This document shows positions 1-5,789 of a stretch of DNA of 7,009 bases, piece after piece. The DNA comes from JBFMFE01 sp040752295. GTDB taxonomy: Bacteria > UBP15 > UBA6099 > JBFMBQ01. The position numbers and the translations under genes were made by a program. Under the pieces are notes generated by a model that was not told the DNA's origin, searched no databases, and saw only the letters and a program-made list of their open reading frames with translations. The first letter of the stretch is position 1. Every line of letters begins with the position of its first letter. The DNA is taken from assembly GCA_040752295.1 (NCBI GenBank), contig JBFMFE010000017.1:1-7009 (forward strand), read 5' to 3'.

Positions 1-1021
1 ATATCTCAACCATAAAGCAACCAGAATTGTCACAAAATACCTTTGGATAAAAATACCTGAATACCTTTATGTCTTTTGTTTTTCCTCCGCCGCCCACTCC
101 CCCCGCCGTCTTAAGCCCGAACGGGTCGGTGTAGTTCACGGGGTTGTTGCCGGCGTAGCTGTAGGCGTCGAGGTCGAACACGGGGTCGGTCTGAAGAAAA
201 CGCCCGGTCTCGGGGTCGTAGTGACGGAAACGATAATAGTACAGCCCCGTCTCGGCGTCCCACTCACGTCCCGTGTACGTGTACGGGTTCGCGATGCCGC
301 CCTCAACGAGCGTCATATTCCCAAACGAGTCGTACTCATACCTCTGTACGACCTCACCCGCCTCGTTCGTCAGCGCGACCACGCTCCCCCGCTCGTCGTA
401 GTGGTAGTAAAACGTCTGCCCGCCCTGTCCGTTCTCGTCCATCCCCCGCACCATCGCGACGGGGTGGTCGAGCGCGCCGGGAAGGTGGTAGTACCTCGCG
501 ACCACCCTGTCGCGCCCGTCAAGCTCCATCGCGACGTTCCACCCGGTGTACACGTACTTTCGCGCCGCGCCGTTCACCGTCTTTGACACGCGCCGACCGA
601 GGAGGTCGTAGGCGTACACGGCGACGACGTCGGGCGCGCCCGTCGCGAAAAACTCCCCGCCCGACGCGAACCCCGGAAACCGCCGCGCCTCCGCAAGCCT
701 GTCCTCGGCGTCGTAGTCGTACTCCCACCGCAATCCGTCGGCGGAACGAACCCTGCTTATCATATTACCACGCCGGTCGTATTTGTAAACATATACCGAA
801 TCGGTCGCAAGCCTGTAGCCGTCGTCGTACTCGTACTCCGCCTTCCTCAGCGCGCCGAGCATGACGCGCGCGCCGAGCGACGAGAGCCGGTTGCCCACCG
901 CGTCGTACGAGTAACTCTCGTCAGGCATGCGGTTCTCCATCGCCCCGGGGTGGTCCGCCGCCGTGAGACGGTAGACGTCGTCGTACGCGTACGCGTGTGT
1001 TCCCTCCGGCGAGTCATCCAC
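1..1021 (-). CDS. RHS/YD-repeat protein, C-terminal fragment with start of a variable tip; both ends incomplete
   Basis: Read on the minus strand, the frame is open from 1051 down to base 1 and continues off the left edge. It shows YD-type repeats (AYAYDDVYRLTAAD, SYSYDAVGNRLSSL, YKYDRRGNMISRV, YDYDAEDRLAEA, YAYDLLGRRVSK). A classic RHS-associated core follows: YYHYDERGSVVALTN, YEYDSFGN, YTYTGREWDAETGLYYYR, HYDPETGRFLQTDP and SYAGNNPVNYTDPFGL. In this family the core forms a shell around a polymorphic C-terminal domain, often a toxin, that begins after the DPxGL motif. Here that tip starts with KTAGGVGGGGKTKD and then VFRYFYPKVFCDNSGCF, which I do not recognise. Upstream, the frame meets TGA at 1054-1052 inside a repeat array, and no RHS sequence reappears beyond the array. 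The N-terminus is therefore lost. The usable starts left are GTG at 1021 or ATG at 940, neither with a convincing ribosome site. It may be an orphan RHS C-terminal cassette or a pseudogene. The family call is very secure; the start is not. Confidence 0.88.
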   Translation of the reverse strand, partial: MDDSPEGTHAYAYDDVYRLTAADHPGAMENRMPDESYSYDAVGNRLSSLGARVMLGALRKAEYEYDDGYRLATDSVYVYKYDRRGNMISRVRSADGLRWEYDYDAEDRLAEARRFPGFASGGEFFATGAPDVVAVYAYDLLGRRVSKTVNGAARKYVYTGWNVAMELDGRDRVVARYYHLPGALDHPVAMVRGMDENGQGGQTFYYHYDERGSVVALTNEAGEVVQRYEYDSFGNMTLVEGGIANPYTYTGREWDAETGLYYYRFRHYDPETGRFLQTDPVFDLDAYSYAGNNPVNYTDPFGLKTAGGVGGGGKTKDIKVFRYFYPKVFCDNSGCFMVEI

Positions 1022-1135
1022 GCAAGCAATGGGGTCAGGCAAGCAATGGGGTCAGACCTGGAAAATTGAATTTCAAGCAATGGGGTCAGCAATGGGGTCA
1101 GCAGCAATGGGGTCAGAGCTGGAAAATTGAATTTT
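1021..1135 (+). repeat. left GGGGTCAG array of element 1
   Basis: Five copies of GGGGTCAG start at 1031, 1048, 1082, 1094 and 1109. All are preceded by GCAAT, and three by the longer CAAGCAAT. Copies 2 and 5 are followed by an A/T block (GGAAAATTGAATTT) at 1060-1073 and 1121-1134. Unit length varies (12 to 34 bases), so this is not a clean tandem repeat. The array interrupts the minus-strand RHS frame and supplies its in-frame stop. Confidence 0.9.
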
Positions 1136-1236
1136 GATTGTCTGTGCAGACAGGTCTGCCTGCGCGCTGCATGCCTTTGCCGCCTGACTGCCCCGCTGCC
1201 TGCCTGTGCCGAGCACGGCAGACAGGGGGCGGCAGG

Positions 1237-1480
1237 CAGGTGCAACGCACAGGCAGGCGGCAGGCAGACAGACACAGGCAGTCACATCAGGCTGATATTT
1301 ATTGAGGTTTGCAAAAATAAAGGAAAACAAGGTGATCTTTTTCAGACAGGCAAGATGCCTGTCCCACTTAAAAAAGATTCTGGTGAAAGTCAAAAACATC
1401 AGATTCGGCGGCGGCATACGGAGATGCCTGTCTGCGCCTGCCTGGCTGGCAGACAGGTGCAACGCACAGGCAGGCGGCAG
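1237..1480. repeat. 27-base direct repeat pair inside element 1
   Basis: The same 27 bases, beginning CAGGTGCAACGCACAGG, occur at 1237-1263 and 1454-1480 with no mismatch. Both copies lie in tracts of CAGGCAGGCGGCAG-like sequence. The second copy follows an inverted repeat, CCTGTCTG at 1427-1434 and CAGACAGG at 1450-1457. The pair brackets the AT-richer centre of the element (about 1280-1420) that contains the long hairpin. Confidence 0.85.
1334..1378. repeat. nested hairpin in the core of element 1
   Basis: The inner stem is a perfect palindrome, GACAGGCA-AGA-TGCCTGTC (1345-1363). Outer arms ATCTTTTT (1335-1342) and AAAAAGAT (1371-1378) are also complementary, with an uneven bulge of two bases on the left and seven on the right. 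It resembles a REP-type stem more than a terminator, because no expressed gene ends just before it on either strand. It could still stop transcription, as the A and T tracts flank the stem. Confidence 0.7.
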
Positions 1481-1530
1481 ACAGGCACGTATACAGGCGC
1501 CAACGGCACAAGCAAGCGCAGACGGGCACT

Positions 1531-1700
1531 CCCAAATTCAATTTTCAAGCTCAGACCCCTTTTTCCCAGACCCCTTTTTCCACACCCAAATTCAATTTTC
1601 AAGCTCAGACCCCTTTTTCCAGACCCCTTTTTCCACACAGACCCCTTTTTCCACAGACCCCTTTTTCCAGACCCCTTTTTCCACAGACCCCTTTTTCCCC
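1531..1700 (-). repeat. right AGACCCCTTTTTCC array of element 1
   Basis: Eight copies of AGACCCCTTTTTCC start at 1553, 1568, 1607, 1621, 1639, 1655, 1669 and 1685. On the minus strand each reads GGAAAAAGGGGTCT. A 36-base segment beginning CCCAAATTCAATTTTC occurs twice without change (1531-1566 and 1585-1620). The remaining units are separated by 0 to 4 bases such as A, CA or ACAC. Translations of this stretch give only low-complexity DPFFH or KKGSG strings, so the open frames across it are not genes. Confidence 0.9.
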
Positions 1701-1746
1701 ATGACCTTGATAAAATTCCATCTAAACGAAGCGTCACAGTGTGTAG

Positions 1747-1895
1747 CAAGTCCTCGCATCCTTTACTGAAAATGCGAAAGTCCAGGTAGACGATAAGGAA
1801 CTGAAAATGTTCGACAAGCCTGTTATGGATTATTTGCCGACCCCATGACTCCGGAAGTTCTGGACGTACTGGAGAAATGGATGAACAGTCATTGA
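1747..1895 (+). pseudogene. possible frameshifted gene remnant
   Basis: Two short frames look protein-like and join across a C run. The first (1747-1848) reads QVLASFTENAKVQVDDKELK and continues MFDKPVMDYLPTP to a stop. The second (1845-1895) reads MTPEVLDVLEKWMNSH and stops. The frame change falls at ACCCCATG (1840-1847), and a one-base gain or two-base loss would fuse them. I do not recognise the family. The fragment may be the end of a gene broken by the adjacent repeat element, or chance coding. Confidence 0.3.
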
Positions 1896-2019
1896 GCCTG
1901 AAAAACACGAGGAGGTATTCAGCAAGAAATCGAGCATAAACAGTTCAAGACCACTGTAACACCATTCGTCTATGGAGAGAGTCGGTTGAATATTATCCCC
2001 CGCCAAAAAGGATTCGAGA

Positions 2020-2025
2020 TATAAT
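2020..2025 (+). promoter_or_regulatory. candidate -10 box for the PIG-L gene
   Basis: A perfect TATAAT lies 26 bases before the ATG at 2052, in an AT-rich tract (GATATAATAATATTACG). No good -35 hexamer stands at the usual 16-18 base distance; TTGAAT at 1986-1991 is too far upstream. This is weak support only. Confidence 0.3.
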
Positions 2026-2051
2026 AATATTACGAAAAGAGGACTGATGAA

Positions 2052-2894
2052 ATGATCCGGTCAGTAAGGCTTCTGTTAATTGCAGTGATGTACCTGTGGC
2101 CGACTGCTGTTGGATTGTGTTTGGAAGCGGACAGCGGAGAAACGGTAAAAGAGCCTGAAAACGTTCTCTACATTTTCGCGCATCAGGACGACGAGACGGA
2201 CATCATTGCGAAAATGGCAATGGATCTCCGCAGAGGACGGGCAGTGCATGTAGTGTGGATCACCGATGGGGCGCTGTTCGTGCCGGCTCAGGTGCGGGAG
2301 AAGGAATCGCGCAGTGTCATGGAACGAATCGGAGTGCCGCAGGAGAATCTGGTTTTTCTGGGCTATCCCGACATGGGCGCGTATAAGCATCTCGAAGAAA
2401 TTTTCAACGACCTGCTGAAAATCGCTGAACGCTTGAAGCCGGCGGAAATCATTTCCATGGCCTACGAGGGCGGCCACATAGACCACGACGTCACATCGCT
2501 GATGGCGGCGCTGCTCACGGAGCGAATACCGGGCGCGGCGCATTATGAGTTCTCGTCCTCAAACATGTATCAGGGCAAGTTGCGCGTTAACAAACTCCTT
2601 CCGCGTGAAGACTCTGTCACGCTCTACACTCCGCTCGACAAGGAATTGTATGACTTGAGGATGGATGTGCTGAAGATGTATCCCAGCCAGACACTAGGGT
2701 TGAGCCTGCTTGACTCTGTGACCGACAAACGGGAATGGAAGGAAAAAGGCGAGGCGTACCGGCTATCGCCGAAGTACGACTACACGAAACGCCCGGTTGA
2801 GGGACCGCTCGGCTATGAGGCCGCTGTCGGCCGGCCGCGGGCGCGGTTCGACGAATGGCGGAAAAACGTCGCGGCGTTTCTGAACAAAATATAG
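2052..2894 (+). CDS. secreted PIG-L/LmbE family deacetylase
   Basis: This 280-residue protein belongs to the PIG-L/LmbE zinc-dependent deacetylases, which remove N-acetyl groups from amino sugars or sugar conjugates. An N-terminal hydrophobic stretch (residues 6-22) after an Arg-containing start looks like a signal peptide or anchor, so the enzyme probably acts outside the cytoplasm. There is no proper lipobox. The catalytic motif is AHQDDE (43-48), a variant of the usual AHPDDE. H44 and D47 are expected metal ligands and D46 the likely general base. The second motif GGHIDHD (140-146) supplies the third ligand, H145. TDGA (71-74) and the Arg/Glu helix REKESRSVMERIG (82-94) also fit the fold. 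AGAGG at 2038-2042, 9 bases before the ATG, supports the start. Its stop codon touches repeat element 2, and its composition is less GC-rich than the downstream genes, which hints at a different history. The substrate is unknown. Confidence 0.9.
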   Translation: MIRSVRLLLIAVMYLWPTAVGLCLEADSGETVKEPENVLYIFAHQDDETDIIAKMAMDLRRGRAVHVVWITDGALFVPAQVREKESRSVMERIGVPQENLVFLGYPDMGAYKHLEEIFNDLLKIAERLKPAEIISMAYEGGHIDHDVTSLMAALLTERIPGAAHYEFSSSNMYQGKLRVNKLLPREDSVTLYTPLDKELYDLRMDVLKMYPSQTLGLSLLDSVTDKREWKEKGEAYRLSPKYDYTKRPVEGPLGYEAAVGRPRARFDEWRKNVAAFLNKI

Positions 2895-3016
2895 GGAGAA
2901 TGGGGTCGGGAGAATGGGGTCTGTCGGGAGAATGGGGTCTGGGGAGAATGGGGTCTGGGCTTGAAAATTGAATTTTGGGGCGCCTGTCTGCGCCTGCCTG
3001 TCTGCCGACAGACCCC
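2894..3016 (+). repeat. repeat element 2 (short copy) directly after the PIG-L gene
   Basis: Four copies of GGGAGAATGGGGTC start at 2894, 2908, 2926 and 2942. The first G is the last base of the PIG-L stop codon. The last unit runs into an AAAATTGAATTTT block (2964-2976), as in element 1. Next comes GCCTGTCTGCGCCTGCCTG (2982-3000), identical to 1426-1444 in element 1, then a second CCTGTCTGC and a single inverted core CAGACCCC (3009-3016). It looks like a reduced or internally deleted member of the same family. Confidence 0.85.
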
Positions 3017-3216
3017 GGACTGCGGCGAGCCATTGCCGCTTTGCCTTCCCCGCCGCTTCAGCGCCGCTCTGCCTTTACCATGAGCGCCGGCGGCGCAGAA
3101 GACCGCGTGCGCGTCTTTAAATCGAAGCCCCGGTGTGCTATTCTTGACGCTGATTTTCCGAAGACCCCGGAACGCGCCCGGCGGCGGCGCGCTGAAGGGC
3201 ATGGGGGTTCACCGCG
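3017..3216. other. intergenic region upstream of the transporter gene
   Basis: About 200 GC-rich bases lie between repeat element 2 and the transporter ATG. Open frames here are short, on several strands, and lack recognisable protein features. It contains one weak promoter candidate and a G run (3203-3207) that may serve as ribosome site. Confidence 0.5.
3116..3144 (+). promoter_or_regulatory. candidate promoter for the transporter gene
   Basis: TTTAAA (3116-3121) and TATTCT (3139-3144) are separated by 17 bases, the standard spacing. Each matches the sigma-70 consensus at four of six positions. It lies in an otherwise GC-rich stretch, about 70 bases before the ATG at 3217. It is plausible but unproven. 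Confidence 0.3.
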
Positions 3217-4695
3217 ATGAAAACGGTGACGAAAATACACCAGATGATGCTGTTGAACGTGATCAACGTCGGCATCGTTGTGTTCTGGTCGGTGGACGGG
3301 GCGTTCATGACCAACTACCTGACGAAGCGCGTCAACTGCTTCAGCCCGTTCGGCATGACCGATTTCGAGGCGAGCGTCGTGCTGAACACGGGGCAGTTGA
3401 TGATCGTGCTTGGGTTGCTCTTTGGCTACCTTAGCGACCGCACGCGCACACGCATCGGCAGGCGCGCGCCGTTCATACTGTCCGGCGCCGTCGCCGCGGC
3501 GGTCTTTTACTGCGTCATCCCCTTTTTGAACGATCTCGCCCTCGTCGTCGCCGTGCAGGTCATCGTTTATTTCTTCGTCGTGTGGATGTCCATTCCCTAC
3601 TACGCGCTCGTGCCGGACGTGACCCCCCCGGAGAAGCTTTCCACGTGCAACGCGTTCTTCTCGCTTTTCGGCGCGGTGGGCACGATCGCGGGCTACGCCG
3701 TGGTGGGCGGCATCCTCTGCGACCAGTGCGCCTATCCGAGCCTGTATCGCTACCTTCCGTTCGGGGCGACGGGCGCGCTGCTGCTGCTCTTCGCGCTCAC
3801 GACCGTCGCGGCGACGCGCGAGGACACAACCGCCCCGCCCGGTCTGCCGGTGCGTGTCCGCGCGCAGACAGGCGCGCAGACGCCCCGCGGGGAGGGTTTC
3901 ATCAGGTGGTTCGCCGGGCTTGTCTCCGACCTCAGGGAGCGAAGGGACCTCTTCTGGTTCATGGTGTTCAATTTCGTTCTCTGGATGGGGCTTCAGGGTT
4001 TCGTGAAGTTCTTCACCCGCTTCATGGACAGCGACATGGGGGTGCCGCTGGACACCGCCGCGCTCGCCCTCGGCGTTCTGCCCGTCGTTGTGATGGCGCT
4101 CGCCGTCCCCGTCGGGATTTTAGGGGACAGGGTGAGCCGCAAGGGGCTGCTCATGGCGGGGGTTCTTATCACAATGGCGGCGATGGTGGCGGGGTATTTT
4201 CTCATACGGCCGAACGCGAGACCCGCCGGCGCGCCCGCCGCCGTCACCGGCGCCCCCGCGGCGGGCGGCGTGTCCGGCTTCAAAGCGGAGTACGACTACG
4301 CCGAATGCCTCGCCGGCTCGCCCGACCCCTGCGGCGGGGGATCGGGCGACATGCTCGGGAAACTCGGTATGCTGAGGGAGGAGCCGCTGCGTACGACGGC
4401 GCTCGTGCTCGGCGCGGCGTCCGCCGGACTGTGCGTCGTGTTCGTTCTTATGGCGGCGATAGCCCCCACGCTCATGCCCGAGAACAAAGTGGGCGAATTC
4501 ATGGGGCTTCTGAGCGCGACCACGGGGCTTGGAAGCGCCGTCGGGCTGATCGTCTCGGGCGCCCTCAGCACGCTTCTCGCCGCCACCATCCACTGCCGCG
4601 TCATCTTCATCATCGGCGCGGCGTGCCTCGCCGCCGCCTCGCTCGTGCTTTTGAAGGTGAAGATCAGGAACGCGCGCGATTTCGTGGCGCAATGA
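3217..4695 (+). CDS. MFS transporter, GPH/sucrose-symporter-like
   Basis: This 492-residue inner-membrane protein has about 12 hydrophobic segments (roughly 12-34, 52-72, 85-103, 107-130, 145-167, 182-199, 246-265, 281-302, 311-330, 397-418, 430-450, 458-480). The TM2-TM3 loop carries GYLSDRTRTRIGRRAPFI (70-87), typical of glycoside-pentoside-hexuronide and SUC-type sugar:cation symporters. The repeated motif GILGDRVSRKG (300-310) marks the C-terminal half, and PENKVGEFMGLLSATTGLGS (421-440) is also typical of the family. A sugar or glycoside taken up with H+ or Na+ is the likely substrate. The hydrophilic segment 331-396 between TM9 and TM10 is long and contains Cys364 and Cys372; by topology it should face outward. 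The start at ATG 3217 is supported by the G-rich tract 3203-3207, though this is not a strong ribosome site. The gene stands alone: 83 bases separate it from the next gene, which has its own promoter candidate. Confidence 0.88.
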   Translation: MKTVTKIHQMMLLNVINVGIVVFWSVDGAFMTNYLTKRVNCFSPFGMTDFEASVVLNTGQLMIVLGLLFGYLSDRTRTRIGRRAPFILSGAVAAAVFYCVIPFLNDLALVVAVQVIVYFFVVWMSIPYYALVPDVTPPEKLSTCNAFFSLFGAVGTIAGYAVVGGILCDQCAYPSLYRYLPFGATGALLLLFALTTVAATREDTTAPPGLPVRVRAQTGAQTPRGEGFIRWFAGLVSDLRERRDLFWFMVFNFVLWMGLQGFVKFFTRFMDSDMGVPLDTAALALGVLPVVVMALAVPVGILGDRVSRKGLLMAGVLITMAAMVAGYFLIRPNARPAGAPAAVTGAPAAGGVSGFKAEYDYAECLAGSPDPCGGGSGDMLGKLGMLREEPLRTTALVLGAASAGLCVVFVLMAAIAPTLMPENKVGEFMGLLSATTGLGSAVGLIVSGALSTLLAATIHCRVIFIIGAACLAAASLVLLKVKIRNARDFVAQ

Positions 4696-4737
4696 CGGGT
4701 TGTTCATGCTCCCCGTGAACGACGCGGGCAATAAGTG

Positions 4738-4743
4738 TAGAAT
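4738..4743 (+). promoter_or_regulatory. candidate -10 box for the hydrolase-UbiA-lyase operon
   Basis: TAGAAT matches TATAAT at five of six positions and is preceded by TG. It sits 35 bases before the ATG at 4779. The region 17 bases upstream, GTGAAC (4715-4720), is only a poor -35 match. It is the best promoter candidate in the 83-base gap. Confidence 0.35.
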
Positions 4744-4778
4744 ATCCGCGTGGGAAATTAACGACTGAGGAGTAAGAC

Positions 4779-5789
4779 ATGAAAAATCGCCGTTTGAAGG
4801 CTCGAATCCGCTGCTATACGTTCGCCGCCGCAGCGCTGTGCGCCCTGTCGTTTCCGTGGCGCGCCGCCCCGCGCGCGGAGGACGCGCCCGCCGCGCATCA
4901 ACCGCCCGCGGCGCCCGCTGCGGAGTCCGCATGGTACGCCTACGACTCGAAGACACCCCTCGACGCCGCGGTGACGGACGAAAAGGACGGCGAGGGTTTC
5001 AAGGTGATCGGATTCTCCTTCGTCAACCTCGAGGGAGAGAGGGTCCCCGGCGTGATGACGCTCCCCGCGGGCGGCGGTCACGCGCCACCGTTCCCCGTCG
5101 TCGTTATGATGCACGGCTACATGCAGGACAAGGCGAATTTCATCTTCGCTGGACTCTACGAGCCGTTCTCCGAGCGCGGAATCGCCACCGTCGCCATTGA
5201 CCTGCCGAGCCACGGCGGCCGCGAGGGAAACCTCGTCGAGGATTTCAACGACCTCGACAGGGCGGAGGCGACGTTCCGCCGCGCCGTCTTCGATGTGTTC
5301 AGGACGTTCGATTTCGTGGAGACGCGTGAGGAGCTTGACGCCACGCGCATCGGTTATTTCGGCATAAGCATGGGCGCCATAGTGGGCGCCATAGCCTGCG
5401 GCGCTGACGAGCGCGTGAAAACCGCCGTCTTCACGCTCGGCGGCGGCGGGCTGGACTGCCTGTTCAAGGGCATCAAACTCGGCGGCACGGCGAAGATAAA
5501 GGAGATCGCCGCGGCGAATCCGGGGCTTCTCGAGGAAAAGCTGGGCTACTTCGACCCGTTGGAGTTCGTGAGCAGGCTCGCGCCGAGACCGGTGCTGTTC
5601 TACAACGTCGAGGACGACCAGGTGGTGCCCCGGGAGTGCGCGGAGAAATTTCACGCCGCGGCGGGCGAGCCGAAAAAGGTCGTGTGGCAGAAGTCCGGCG
5701 GACACCTGTTCTTTCCCAACCAGATAAAACCGCACGCGATGGAATGGTACGAAAAGCACCTCATCGCGCCGGCGGAAGCGGGTGAGTAG
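4779..5789 (+). CDS. exported alpha/beta hydrolase (dienelactone hydrolase/esterase-like)
   Basis: This 336-residue protein starts with a basic stretch (MKNRRLKARIR) and a hydrophobic segment (TFAAAALCALSF, 14-25), so it is likely exported, followed by an Ala/Pro-rich linker to about residue 50. The alpha/beta hydrolase fold is clear. MHGYMQ (111-116) gives the oxyanion-hole HG. DLPSHGGREG (141-150) follows strand 4. GISMG (195-199) is the nucleophile elbow with Ser197. NVEDDQVVP (276-284) carries the acid, probably Asp280. SGGHLFF (306-312) carries His309. The set is complete, so an active esterase, acyl hydrolase or peptidase is expected, but the substrate cannot be told. GAGGAG at 4767-4772, six bases before the ATG, fixes the start. 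Its stop overlaps the GTG start of the next gene, indicating translational coupling with the UbiA-like gene. Confidence 0.88.
   Translation: MKNRRLKARIRCYTFAAAALCALSFPWRAAPRAEDAPAAHQPPAAPAAESAWYAYDSKTPLDAAVTDEKDGEGFKVIGFSFVNLEGERVPGVMTLPAGGGHAPPFPVVVMMHGYMQDKANFIFAGLYEPFSERGIATVAIDLPSHGGREGNLVEDFNDLDRAEATFRRAVFDVFRTFDFVETREELDATRIGYFGISMGAIVGAIACGADERVKTAVFTLGGGGLDCLFKGIKLGGTAKIKEIAAANPGLLEEKLGYFDPLEFVSRLAPRPVLFYNVEDDQVVPRECAEKFHAAAGEPKKVVWQKSGGHLFFPNQIKPHAMEWYEKHLIAPAEAGE

Larger units (their letters stand above)
1021..1700. repeat. composite repeat element 1 with inverted terminal arrays
   Basis: This 680-base stretch carries no credible gene. Its left end (1021-1135) has five GGGGTCAG units in plus orientation, and its right end (1531-1700) has eight units of the complementary core in minus orientation. 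The innermost left unit with its AAAATTGAATTT block (1109-1134) matches the reverse complement of the right-hand block (1534-1559) at 24 of 26 positions, so the ends form a terminal inverted repeat. The interior is rich in CCTGTCTGC/GCAGACAGG-type inverted motifs and holds a long hairpin. There is no transposase gene and I see no target-site duplication. Inference: a non-autonomous palindromic element, perhaps REP/MITE-like and mobilised in trans, for example by a Y1 (IS200/RAYT-type) transposase that would have to be encoded elsewhere. Confidence 0.8.
1701..2051. other. gene-poor, AT-richer stretch before the PIG-L gene
   Basis: No intact gene is visible here. The base composition is more AT-rich than the coding parts of the window. 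It contains a possible decayed reading frame (1747-1895), an AGGAGG-like tract at about 1911-1916 with no usable start codon after it, and a TATAAT hexamer close to the next gene. A minus-strand open frame crosses the area but is mostly low-complexity translation of the adjacent repeat array. Confidence 0.5.

Noticed and set aside
221..586. Plus-strand open frame of 121 codons
   Set aside because: It is antisense to the clear RHS core, and its composition reflects the complementary GC-rich codons.
847..1275. Minus-strand frame crossing the left array (142 codons)
   Set aside because: It runs out of frame with the RHS protein and consists of array translation; the RHS frame explains the conserved sequence below 1021.
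1021..1700. CRISPR array
   Set aside because: Units are only 12-16 bases with nearly constant padding and no unique spacers of 25-40 bases; no cas genes are present.
1127..1908. Long overlapping open frames on both strands across 1127-1908 (up to 220 codons)
   Set aside because: Their translations are low-complexity products of the repeats (DPFFH, RPLFPD, KKGSG, cysteine-rich CLPAAC strings), with no domain and no ribosome site.
2016..2030. Full sigma-70 promoter with TTGAAT (1986) as -35
   Set aside because: The distance to TATAAT is 28 bases, too long for a standard promoter; only the -10 is kept as a weak call.
2032..2117. Lipoprotein signal for the PIG-L protein at Cys23
   Set aside because: The residue before Cys23 is Leu, which does not fit the lipobox requirement for Gly, Ala or Ser.
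4702..4720. Possible terminator after the transporter (GTTCA/TGAAC stem)
   Set aside because: The stem is only five pairs with a nine-base loop and no T tract follows; it also overlaps the promoter candidate region.
3582..4956. Long open frames in other frames and on the minus strand over the transporter and hydrolase
   Set aside because: Arg/Ala/His-rich translations typical of GC-rich shadows; the transporter and hydrolase frames have motifs and ribosome sites.
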